Origin: GCA-002708315 sp963676635
Lineage (GTDB): Bacteria > Bacteroidota > Bacteroidia > Bacteroidales > F082
DNA: 64,000 nt
Direction of reading: 5' to 3'
Assembly (NCBI GenBank): GCA_963676635.1
Contig: OY781105.1
Span: 1,364,001-1,428,000 of the forward strand
Shown here: in pieces, positions 10,101 to 17,425 of the stretch
How positions within the stretch are numbered: position 1 is the first letter of the stretch
Layout: each line of letters opens with the position of its first letter
Program-made: the position numbers and the translations under genes
The notes under the pieces: model-generated
Database searches by the model: none
What the model was told of the DNA's origin: nothing
What the model saw: only the letters and a program-made list of their open reading frames with translations

Positions 10101-11019
10101 CCATATTAGCAGGAGATGAAGGTGCTGTCTGATTAGAGATCCTTTTACCAGCAGTACTTTTAACAGTGATAAGGTAGTAGGTGTAATCACGGTAGTAATT
10201 AGTATGATGGTAATATCTGTTTTCAATTGCATTATAACTCCAGGTTACAGGTCCTTCACCATAAAAAAGGACATAATCGCCATTATTCCATGAGCCATCA
10301 TCGCCTCCAACAATAACAACCGGATTTTCCTCCAGATCATCATAACGGAAGTCATCATTCTTTTCAGGAAGTAAAGCTCCTCCATTGCCATAAAGAGCAA
10401 AGTTAGCAGGTGAGGTTCCAAGATCAAAACCCATAACCTCCAAATCTGCATATGTTATCTTATAAATACCGCTTTCATTCAATTTTATCTTATGCCAATT
10501 ACCGGAAGCAAGCACACTTGTGCTAGCATAGCCTTTACTTCCCGATTCAACAACTTTATCTGTAACATAACTAACAATAGTACCCTCAACAAGTTTCTCA
10601 TAGATTCCTGTTTCTTTATTAAGCCTTATTGGTAATATTTCTGATACAACAACCGGCTGCTTTCGGAGACTGCTCACCCGTGAAGTAACAATAAATTCCT
10701 CATTGGCAAATGCCATATTAATTAATAATTCCGCTTCCTCTGCTGATGCTTCTACAATTCTGACATCAATCAAATCACCGGACACAGAAACATCTGATGA
10801 ATGAATATTACTTGTATAGTAGAAATATGGCAGACCATTAAAACTATGATAAATAGCATCATCAAAACTCAACACACTATAAGATTGTCCATCAACAGAA
10901 TTTGTCTGAATATCATTCCAGTTCAATGTAACTTCTTGTCTGTAATCTATGGCTTTTACGTTTAACGTTAGTAGCAAGGCTACTATTATTAGAAAAAAAA
11001 TGCTTTTGTAATGCAACAT
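7189..11019 (-). CDS. PorU-like C25 family sortase/peptidase (tandem paralog, copy 2)
   Basis: About 1276 residues, homologous along its length to the neighbouring porU. ATG 11019 is chosen because it precedes a signal peptide (HYKSIFFLIIVALLLTLNVKA); the upstream TTG at 11038-11040 is less likely. The C25 pair is intact: His ~784 in NYSGHGG and Cys ~818 in TATCEFTR, 34 residues apart exactly as in copy 1. Shared landmarks include GDASYDYK, DIGIGRFVVST, SAGEYVFLNQNGG, and a C-terminal FlgD-like unit (VVWNGDTDDGG, APGFYIFRA) ending LIYVR. The genes are co-directional with 38 bp between them, so they probably form an operon. It may be the true sortase, a cargo-specific second sortase, or a specialised peptidase; sequence alone does not decide. 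Confidence 0.88.
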   Translation of the reverse strand: MLHYKSIFFLIIVALLLTLNVKAIDYRQEVTLNWNDIQTNSVDGQSYSVLSFDDAIYHSFNGLPYFYYTSNIHSSDVSVSGDLIDVRIVEASAEEAELLINMAFANEEFIVTSRVSSLRKQPVVVSEILPIRLNKETGIYEKLVEGTIVSYVTDKVVESGSKGYASTSVLASGNWHKIKLNESGIYKITYADLEVMGFDLGTSPANFALYGNGGALLPEKNDDFRYDDLEENPVVIVGGDDGSWNNGDYVLFYGEGPVTWSYNAIENRYYHHTNYYRDYTYYLITVKSTAGKRISNQTAPSSPANMEVSDFTDYIVHELTEVNIAGVGRTWYGETFDYDLDYYYDFDFPNIIKQEGSASFNLVVAAKSYAYNAFRFSANDNLLASLSVPVLSPTGRYEYGKSASRSDDFTPDDDQLVVHIEYVRSSSTSVGYLDYFEINAQRELIFDGDQMMFRKYIDDNNAIIKYDLSNVNDNTIVWDITTPVAPEKVVTQQSGSSLSFKADNNKHREYIAYNNNGDFLSVEYVGEVANQDLHGYRNIDYLIVTYPDFIDQANELADFHRTNSDLSVLVATTDQIYNEFSSGGQDITAIRDFAKMLYDDSDSGSELRYLLLFGDASYDYKDILSDNTNFVPCWESVNSLNIVLSIATDDYYGFLDDGEGVDGSEVFDLVDIGIGRFVVSTVDEAQSAVNKTKDYKVNTMKNMGPWRNIVTFIADDGDNNRHISDAEYLAEIFDTSNLVYNVSKIYTDAYEQISTPSGQRAPSVNKAINDRIEKGTLIFNYSGHGGEIGLGHEQIVQIQDINSWTNYDMLSVFITATCEFTRYDDPTRVSAGEYVFLNQNGGGIALFTTTRATYASANLALNRSIYVNNMFLKIDGKYPAFGDIIRRSKKYGTDNDKKFILVGDPACQMVYPDYNAETVKINSNVVMPNMSDTIKALQLVSIEGITTDRQGAKLDNYNGQLYISVYDKKSKIETYGDESSSYSFYVRNNILFNGRASIINGEFEFEFMVPRDIAYKYGFGKISYYFDDQEIEDVHYDGNGYYDNIIVGGFDTTAIVDDQGPEIRLFMNDTSFISGEIVNQNPNLLAFISDSSGINTTGIGIGHDIVSVINEDKEMTYVLNDYYEASENKYNQGKVVYPFSSLPAGKHTLSLKVWDVYNNSSTAYIDFEVVESDKVIISKLMNYPNPFMNETNFVFTHNQKGREVEVIFEIFSTDGRKVKSMKTVVTPDASQSEPVVWNGDTDDGGKIAPGFYIFRAIVKNEQGATGTDSSKLIYVR

Positions 11020-11225
11020 AATTTGAATTTTAATGGTCAAAAATAATAAAACTGTTATGAAACAGTTATTATTTCAACAAATAACGAATGCTTTCGATTT
11101 TTATTTTGCTTTAAGAAACAGATAATGTTAGAATATATTCAAAAAAAACGTCGTACTGATAATTACAAACCAAAAAAAGGTTGTATAATTGTGCTCTCAA
11201 ATCCAAAACTGAATAAAATAAGAAT

Positions 11226-12236
11226 ATGAAGACTGGTTTTCGTCTGAACATATTAGTATTAGTGGTTATCATGGCATTAGGGTTTAAAGCCATGGCACAG
11301 GATCCTGAGTTTTCTCAGTTTTATGCCAACCCTCTTTACCTTAATCCTGCATATGCAGGGGCTACTGAATGTGGACGTCTTGGTTTAAATTACAGAAATC
11401 AATATCCATCGCTTTCAAATGCCTACGTTACTTATAATGTTAGTTACGATCAAAATCTGGCAAGCGTTAATAGTGGTTTTGGTGTTTTAGTGATGAATGA
11501 CGCTCAAGGCGATGGTGGCTTGATTCGTACCACGGCATCTGTATATTATTCATATAATTTACAGATTACAAACGATATGTTTTTAAGGTTTGGGTTACGT
11601 GGTGGTTATTATCAGGAAAAGCTTAACTGGGATAAGTTTGTTTTTGCCAGTCAGATTGATCCTACTACAGGTAATGTTAACCCAAATTCTGGTGAGTCAC
11701 CGCCTGAAAAGGACAATATTTCTACAGTAGACTTCTCTGCTGGGCTTATTCTTAATAATCTTGACAAATACTTTGTTGGTGTTGCTGTTGATCACCTTAC
11801 ACAACCAAACCTGTCGTTTTACAATGATGATGACAGCAAATTACCAATGAAATTTACCGTAAATGGTGGTATGGTTATTAATGCCACACGTGGTGGTCTG
11901 GGTTATGCCGGAGTAGATGATATTTTAATACAACCTAATATATTATATATGCAACAGGAAAACTTCCATCAGTTAAATGCAGGGCTGTATGTCAACAAGT
12001 ATCCATTTGTTGTTGGCGCATGGTTCAGACATAACTTTGAAAATCCTGATGCAGTTGTTGCTCTAATAGGTCTTACATTTAATAATATAAAAGTAGGTTA
12101 TAGTTACGATTTCACCGTTTCGCAAGTTGGTGGAAACGCTGGTGGTGCTCATGAAATTTCATTTAGTTGGACCTTCTGTGTATACAAAGAATCATCGAGA
12201 AGGCATATCAGGGCAATAAAATCACCATCATTTTAG
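11226..12236 (+). CDS. PorP/SprF family type IX secretion membrane protein
   Basis: This 336-residue outer-membrane protein carries a signal peptide (LVLVVIMALGFKAMAQ) followed by the family hallmark DPEFSQFYANPLYLNPAYAG. Later strands (VGAWFRH, ALIGLTFNNIKVGYSYDFTVS, GGAHEISFSW) are typical of the C-terminal barrel. PorP/SprF proteins associate with the T9SS and, for SprF, with delivery of SprB-type adhesins or type B cargo. It diverges from the porU paralogs and lies 58 bp before gldJ, so the two probably share a transcript. Whether it is the core PorP or a cargo-dedicated SprF paralog cannot be told here; the type B cargo at the window start is a possible partner. Confidence 0.93.
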   Translation: MKTGFRLNILVLVVIMALGFKAMAQDPEFSQFYANPLYLNPAYAGATECGRLGLNYRNQYPSLSNAYVTYNVSYDQNLASVNSGFGVLVMNDAQGDGGLIRTTASVYYSYNLQITNDMFLRFGLRGGYYQEKLNWDKFVFASQIDPTTGNVNPNSGESPPEKDNISTVDFSAGLILNNLDKYFVGVAVDHLTQPNLSFYNDDDSKLPMKFTVNGGMVINATRGGLGYAGVDDILIQPNILYMQQENFHQLNAGLYVNKYPFVVGAWFRHNFENPDAVVALIGLTFNNIKVGYSYDFTVSQVGGNAGGAHEISFSWTFCVYKESSRRHIRAIKSPSF

Positions 12237-12294
12237 TTATTACTAAGATTAACTATATATAAACAGAAAGTAAATTAAACAAAATATAGTCGAA

Positions 12295-13785
12295 ATGTTC
12301 AAAAACAGAAAGTGGTTTATCGTATTAACAGGTATTACAATGGTTGCTCTAATGGCCACCTCATGTAAAAGCCACGAAAAATCCAATACTACAGGATGGG
12401 ATTATAACAACCCGGAAAATGGTGGTTTTGAAGTAGCATCATCTGTTAACCAAATTACTGGCCCCGGACTAGTACTAATCGAAGGAGGTACGTTTACTAT
12501 GGGTGCCACAACAGAAACTCCGTTTTATGAATGGGATAATACTCCCAGAAAAGTTACAGTAAGTAGTTTCTATATGGACCAAACAGAGGTTAGTAACCTT
12601 GCATACCGTGAATATGTCTACTGGCTTAACCGCGTTTATGGTGAAAGCTATCCAATGGTTATTCAAAATGCACTTCCTGACACTCTGGTATGGCGCGACA
12701 GACTGGCATACAACGAGCCACTGGTTCAAACTTATTTCCGACATCCGGCATATCAGCAATATCCTGTTGTTGGTGTAAGCTGGCTACAAGCTAATGACTA
12801 CGCCTCATGGAGAAGCGACCGCGTTAATGAGATGTTACTCATTGAAGCCGGTATCCTTGATTTTGACCCTGACCAGAAAGACGAAGATAACTTCAATACT
12901 GATGCTTATCTGGCTGGCCAATATGAGGGATTAGTTAAAGAAGGTATGGAAGACCTTGACCCAAATGGAACAGGCGTACGTAATGTAAGATTTGAAGATG
13001 GTATCCTTCTTCCAAATTACCGCCTTCCTACTGAAGCTGAATGGGAATATGCTGCACTTGGCCTTATTGGAAACACTTTATATAACAGAGTTGTTGAAAG
13101 AAGAACATATCCATGGAATGGTGATGGTGTAAGAACTGATGAAACAAAATATTACGGAAGCTTTGTTGCTAACTTTAAACGCGGCGAAGGTGACTATATG
13201 GGTGTTGCAGGTAATCTGAATGATGGTGCCAGCATCCCTGCTCCTATTGGCTCATACTGGCCAAATGATTACGGCTTGTATAATATGGCTGGAAACGTAA
13301 GCGAATGGGTACTCGATGTTTATCGTCCGATGACTCCTGAGTTTGTTGCAGATTTCAATCCTTATCGTGGTAATATCTTTAAAAATAAACTGAAAGATAT
13401 GGATGGTAGCATTGCTGAAAAAGACAGCCTCGGACGTATTCCTATGATTGAAATTACACCAGAGGAAGCTGCTGCTCGTAAAAATTACAGAAAAGCTGAC
13501 AACGTTAACTATCGTGATGGTGATTACCAATCAACAATCAGAGCTAACTGGCTTGACGGTGAAGAAAATGTTGAACAAGGATCTGATAATATGTATGATT
13601 ACGGTGTTACCACCCTTATAAGTGATAAAGCCAGAGTTTACAAAGGTGGTTCCTGGGATGATGGTGTTTACTACATGAGCCCCGGAACAAGAAGATTCCT
13701 TAATGAAGATGAATCTGCTTCTACAATTGGATTCAGATGTGCGATGATCAGAACAGGAAGCCCTGCTCCTGGTGATCCGTATTAA
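12295..13785 (+). CDS. gldJ: Gliding motility lipoprotein GldJ
   Basis: A 496-residue lipoprotein: hydrophobic signal followed by the lipobox MATSC with Cys24. After it come the GldJ-type motif TGWDYNNPENGGFEV, then the sulfatase-modifying-factor (FGE/SUMF1) fold: GPGLVLIEGGTFTMG, YEWDNTPRKVTVSSF, MDQTEVSNLAYREY, LPTEAEWEYAALG, MAGNVSEWVLDVY and a terminal GGSWDDG...RRFLNEDE...GFRCAM. GldJ is needed for gliding and for stability of GldK in the T9SS. GldK/PorK is the alternative, but the YEWDNTPR and TGWDYN segments and the murF gene directly downstream favour GldJ. The catalytic FGE function is not expected in this family. Confidence 0.9.
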   Translation: MFKNRKWFIVLTGITMVALMATSCKSHEKSNTTGWDYNNPENGGFEVASSVNQITGPGLVLIEGGTFTMGATTETPFYEWDNTPRKVTVSSFYMDQTEVSNLAYREYVYWLNRVYGESYPMVIQNALPDTLVWRDRLAYNEPLVQTYFRHPAYQQYPVVGVSWLQANDYASWRSDRVNEMLLIEAGILDFDPDQKDEDNFNTDAYLAGQYEGLVKEGMEDLDPNGTGVRNVRFEDGILLPNYRLPTEAEWEYAALGLIGNTLYNRVVERRTYPWNGDGVRTDETKYYGSFVANFKRGEGDYMGVAGNLNDGASIPAPIGSYWPNDYGLYNMAGNVSEWVLDVYRPMTPEFVADFNPYRGNIFKNKLKDMDGSIAEKDSLGRIPMIEITPEEAAARKNYRKADNVNYRDGDYQSTIRANWLDGEENVEQGSDNMYDYGVTTLISDKARVYKGGSWDDGVYYMSPGTRRFLNEDESASTIGFRCAMIRTGSPAPGDPY

Positions 13786-13805
13786 GATATTTTGAGTATA
13801 TTTGA

Positions 13806-13834
13806 AACCCCGTTCATTTTGAGCGGGGTTTTTT
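13806..13834 (+). terminator. Rho-independent terminator after gldJ
   Basis: The hairpin AACCCCGTTC / GAGCGGGGTT has a 5-base loop (one G-T pair) and is followed by a run of T. It lies in the 58-bp gap between the gldJ stop and the murF start and would separate or attenuate transcription between them. Confidence 0.85.
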
Positions 13835-13843
13835 GTTAACACT

Positions 13844-15130
13844 ATGGAAATAAAAGAGCTTCATAATGCATTCCTCAAATCTGATGGCATTGCAACCGAC
13901 AGTCGTATGGATATTAGAAATAAAATTTTCTTTGCCCTGTCGGGAGAAAATTTTGATGGTAATAAGTTTGCTGCTGATGCATTTGACAAAGGTGCAATGT
14001 ATGCCGTAATTGATAACCCGGAATTCAACATCAACAACAGATGTGTTCTGGTGAAAGATACTCTGAAGACATTGCAGAGTCTGGCAGCTTTCCACCGTAA
14101 GCATTTCAAGGCGCAGGTCATCGGTATAACAGGATCTAATGGCAAAACCACTACAAAAGAACTGATATCAAGAGTTTTGAAAACTGAGAAGAGCATCATA
14201 TCCACTCAGGGTAACCTGAATAATCACATCGGTGTTCCGCTAACATTACTTAACATCAAAGAAAACACTGATATCGCTGTGGTTGAAATGGGTGCTAACC
14301 ATATTGGCGAAATATCTCATCTTTGTGATATTGCTGACCCTGATTATGGTATCATTACTAATATTGGGGCTGCACATCTCGAAGGCTTTGGCTCTTTTGA
14401 GGGTGTGATAACTGCAAAAAATGAACTCTATCAATTCTTAAAGAAAAAGCGTGCTAAAGTAATTGTTAATACTGATGATGAACTGCTTACTAAGCTATCA
14501 TCAGACATTGACAAGGTATCTTATGGCAGGAACAATGCTGATGTGGAAGGCGAAATAATCAGCTCCTTACCTTTTATTAAGGTTAAGATTGGAGCTAAGA
14601 ATACTGTCATGGATATTGACACTAAGATATATGGTAACTATAATCTTTATAATATTATGGCTGCTGTTGCCGCAGGTGTAATGTTTGATATAAGCAGTAG
14701 CAATATCATTAACGCCATTGAGGCGTATGTGCCTGATAATAACAGATCGCAAATAATTACTACAAGCAACAATAATAAGATAATCCTTGATGCCTATAAT
14801 GCCAACCCTTTCAGTATGAAAGAAGCCATAAACAGCTTCTTTTCAGGAGGTTTTACAAACAAAGTTGTTATTCTTGGGGATATGTTTGAATTGGGTAAGT
14901 ACTCTGGTCAGGAACATCAGAAGATTATCTGGCTCATTAATTCTGCTGCTGATGTCATCAAAATATTGGTGGGTAATGAATTCTGCAACACTAAAGGACA
15001 TGGCTGTGTATGTTTAAATACCACTGATGAAGCCTACAAATTTCTGGAGAATCACCCAATAAAGGACAGCACAATTCTTATCAAAGGTTCACGGGGCATG
15101 AAAATGGAATCACTACTTAGTGTTCTTTAA
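13844..15130 (+). CDS. murF: UDP-N-acetylmuramoyl-tripeptide--D-alanyl-D-alanine ligase
   Basis: MurF adds D-Ala-D-Ala to UDP-MurNAc-tripeptide, the last cytosolic step of peptidoglycan precursor synthesis, using ATP. The 428 residues show the Mur ligase layout: an N-terminal substrate domain (ATDSRMDIRNKIFFALSGENFDGN), the P-loop GITGSNGKTTTKELI, the VVEMGANHIGEI and ITNIGAAHLEGF segments of the central domain, and a C-terminal domain with ILDAYNANPFSM and LGDMFELG. The ATG at 13844 follows the terminator hairpin closely. It is one base from anmK, so both form a cell-wall pair, and it keeps the gldJ-murF order. Confidence 0.97.
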   Translation: MEIKELHNAFLKSDGIATDSRMDIRNKIFFALSGENFDGNKFAADAFDKGAMYAVIDNPEFNINNRCVLVKDTLKTLQSLAAFHRKHFKAQVIGITGSNGKTTTKELISRVLKTEKSIISTQGNLNNHIGVPLTLLNIKENTDIAVVEMGANHIGEISHLCDIADPDYGIITNIGAAHLEGFGSFEGVITAKNELYQFLKKKRAKVIVNTDDELLTKLSSDIDKVSYGRNNADVEGEIISSLPFIKVKIGAKNTVMDIDTKIYGNYNLYNIMAAVAAGVMFDISSSNIINAIEAYVPDNNRSQIITTSNNNKIILDAYNANPFSMKEAINSFFSGGFTNKVVILGDMFELGKYSGQEHQKIIWLINSAADVIKILVGNEFCNTKGHGCVCLNTTDEAYKFLENHPIKDSTILIKGSRGMKMESLLSVL

Positions 15131-15131
15131 G

Positions 15132-16193
15132 ATGGGAGAAAATGCATATATAATAATAGGTGTAATGTCGGGCAGTTCTCTCGATGGTCTGGATATTGCC
15201 TGCTGCCAGTTCATTAAAGACGACAAATGGAGCTTCAGGATACTTAATGCTGAAACAGTTCCATATCCTGAAGACTGGCTTCTTCGTTTAAAAAATGCTG
15301 TTAACCTATCTGCCGAAGAGCTTGTGAGGCTTGATGTTGATTACGGTAAGTATATCGGAGATTGTGTCAAAATTTTCATCGAGAGTATAAATATCAATCC
15401 TTCAATGATTGCCTCTCATGGTCATACTGTTTTTCATAATCCTGATAAAGGCTATACGTTGCAGATTGGCAACGGGCAGGCTATTGCTCATGTTTCGGGG
15501 GTAAGAACTATTAATGACTTCCGCACGGGCGATGTAGTACTTGGCGGACAGGGGGCTCCTTTGGTACCCATTGGCGATAATCTTCTCTTCCATGATTACA
15601 ATTACTGTATCAACCTTGGCGGGATTGCTAATATATCATACCCTTTTAAGGATAGAATAATTGCTTTTGACATATGCCCGGCCAACCAAATGCTGAACTA
15701 TCTGAGCAACCAGTTTGGTGAGCCTATGGATAAAGACGGGCGTACTGCTGCCCTGGGCAAGCTTGATAAAGATCTGTTTGATAAACTGAATAGTCACACA
15801 TATTATAAGATGTCACCGCCTAAATCGATGAGTAATCAGGATGTTTCTGAAACTTTTTTGCCTGTGCTTGAACAAAGTCTCTCTTCTGTTGAGGATAAGC
15901 TTTACACTGTTTGTAAGCATATTGCTTTTCAAATAAATCAATGTATCAACGTAAATCGTGATGGTGAGATACTGATTACAGGAGGAGGCGCTCACAACTC
16001 ATTTCTTGTGAATGCTATCAAAATGGAGACCGGCAAACAGATTATTATCCCCGACAAACAGATAATTGATTACAAGGAAGCTTTAATCTTTGCTTTTATG
16101 GGGTTACTACGGTCATTGGATAAAATCAATGTTTATTCATCAGTAACCGGAGCATCTGAAGATTCATCACAGGGTCTTATTCATAACCCCTGA
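15132..16193 (+). CDS. anmK: Anhydro-N-acetylmuramic acid kinase
   Basis: AnmK hydrolyses and phosphorylates 1,6-anhydro-MurNAc to MurNAc-6-phosphate in cell-wall recycling. ATG 15132, one base after the murF stop, is preferred to a GTG at 15120 inside murF; it gives 353 residues. Motifs: GVMSGSSLDGLDIA (ATP-binding, N-terminal), SHGHTVFH, QIGNGQAIAH, NDFRTGDVVLGGQGAPLVP with the conserved Asp, NLGGIANISY, and ITGGGAHN near the C-terminus. The nearly overlapping murF stop suggests translational coupling. The gene converges with gapA. Confidence 0.96.
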   Translation: MGENAYIIIGVMSGSSLDGLDIACCQFIKDDKWSFRILNAETVPYPEDWLLRLKNAVNLSAEELVRLDVDYGKYIGDCVKIFIESININPSMIASHGHTVFHNPDKGYTLQIGNGQAIAHVSGVRTINDFRTGDVVLGGQGAPLVPIGDNLLFHDYNYCINLGGIANISYPFKDRIIAFDICPANQMLNYLSNQFGEPMDKDGRTAALGKLDKDLFDKLNSHTYYKMSPPKSMSNQDVSETFLPVLEQSLSSVEDKLYTVCKHIAFQINQCINVNRDGEILITGGGAHNSFLVNAIKMETGKQIIIPDKQIIDYKEALIFAFMGLLRSLDKINVYSSVTGASEDSSQGLIHNP

Positions 16194-16215
16194 GCTAAAA
16201 TAAAGGCACAAAAAA

Positions 16216-16239
16216 ACCCGCACACAAAAGCGTACGGGT
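16216..16239. terminator. Probable bidirectional terminator between anmK and gapA
   Basis: The stem ACCCG / CGGGT has a partly paired interior (CAC...GCGT) and is flanked by A-rich sequence on the left and right, giving a T-run in either direction. It lies in the 66-bp gap between convergent genes. The stem is imperfect, so strength is uncertain. Confidence 0.6.
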
Positions 16240-16259
16240 AAAAAAGACTTATGAGTATG

Positions 16260-17267
16260 TTATAAATTGAATAAGTCAATTAAATCTACAACGCGGCATG
16301 AATAACCCCATTCGTTGTCATACCATGAAAGTACCTTAACAGTTTTTCCCTGAACCATAAGGCTTTCTTTATCATAGATAGAAGAATGTGTGTTGTGTAT
16401 AATATCAACACTTACGATAGGATCTTCCTGATATTCAAGAATACCTTTCATAGGACCTTCAGCAGCTTCTTTCATTGCAGCATTAATCTCATCTTTAGAA
16501 GCTTCTGTTTTAAGATTTACTACCAGATCAACCAATGATCCTGTTGGTGTAGGAACTCTTACTGCCATACCGTCAAGTTTGCCGGCAAGGTCTGGAATAA
16601 TTTTACCAACAGCTTTTGCAGCTCCTGTAGTTGTAGGAATCTGGCTGACAGCTGCTGAACGTGCTCTTCTCAGGTCTGAGTGAGGAGCATCAAGAATACG
16701 CTGGTCATTGGTATATGCATGGATGGTTGTCATCAATCCGTTTTCTATACCAAACCTGTCGTTAAGTACTTTTGCGATAGGTGCCAGACAGTTTGTTGTA
16801 CATGAAGCATTTGAAACACATTCGTCATCATCCTGAAGCTCGTTGTCATTAACGCCACAAACAATCATACGATCGATAGCATCTTTTGCAGGAACTGTAA
16901 GAACAACTTTCTTAGCTCCGTTTTTAAGGTGATCACCATAGCCACCTTTGTTGCTTTCTTTTGACCTGAAAATACCTGTTGCTTCTACAACAACGTCTGG
17001 TGTCTCAGCCCAGTTAATTTCAATTGGTGATCTTTCAGCAGTTACTCTGATTTCTCTGCCATCAACAATTAAACAATTTTCGTTAAAGCTAACCTGGCCA
17101 TTGAATTTACCCTGTGTTGAGTCGTATTTTAACAGATGAGCAAGTGTTTTTGTGTCGGTTAAATCATTGATACCAACAACTTCCATGTTGTCTCTCTCTT
17201 CAACGAGTTTAAATACATTACGTCCTATTCGTCCAAACCCGTTAATACCAATTTTAATTTTAGTCAT
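16260..17267 (-). CDS. gapA: Glyceraldehyde-3-phosphate dehydrogenase, type I
   Basis: GapA oxidises and phosphorylates glyceraldehyde 3-phosphate with NAD in glycolysis (reversible in gluconeogenesis). The 335-residue protein has the Rossmann start KIGINGFGRIGRNVFK, the catalytic SNASCTTNCLAP with Cys156, the HAYTNDQ segment, and the C-terminal SWYDNEWGYSCRVVDL. Its promoter region is shared with the divergent PEP/pyruvate-binding-domain gene at 17426, suggesting joint control of central carbon flow (inference). Confidence 0.98.
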   Translation of the reverse strand: MTKIKIGINGFGRIGRNVFKLVEERDNMEVVGINDLTDTKTLAHLLKYDSTQGKFNGQVSFNENCLIVDGREIRVTAERSPIEINWAETPDVVVEATGIFRSKESNKGGYGDHLKNGAKKVVLTVPAKDAIDRMIVCGVNDNELQDDDECVSNASCTTNCLAPIAKVLNDRFGIENGLMTTIHAYTNDQRILDAPHSDLRRARSAAVSQIPTTTGAAKAVGKIIPDLAGKLDGMAVRVPTPTGSLVDLVVNLKTEASKDEINAAMKEAAEGPMKGILEYQEDPIVSVDIIHNTHSSIYDKESLMVQGKTVKVLSWYDNEWGYSCRVVDLIDLFNL

Positions 17268-17339
17268 AGCACTAGTTTTAAGTTAAACACTCTTGTTATT
17301 TTTGTTTCCATTATTGTAAAAAGACTGTTAAAGATTCCC

Positions 17340-17367
17340 TATCTTTACACACGTGAAATAATTTCAC
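17340..17367 (+). promoter_or_regulatory. Candidate promoter element and operator palindrome in the gapA / PPDK-like divergent region
   Basis: TATCTTTA at 17340-17347 resembles the Bacteroidota -7 box TAnnTTTG on the plus strand, with a TTG 23 bp upstream. Overlapping the expected transcription start is the perfect 15-base palindrome GTGAAATAATTTCAC (17353-17367; GTGA...TCAC half-sites). Such a position suits a repressor site. The regulator is not known; a CRP/FNR-type half-site is only loosely matched because the spacing is 7 rather than 6. Confidence 0.45.
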
Positions 17368-17425
17368 TTGCTTTTGTTACAAAATTAAGCTAAATATTCT
17401 TTAATAAAATGCTATTATTTCTATT

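Noticed and set aside
12295..13785. GldK/PorK instead of GldJ
   Set aside because: The TGWDYNNPENGGFEV and YEWDNTPR segments and the following murF gene fit GldJ; the gldL/gldM/gldN genes that normally follow gldK are absent.
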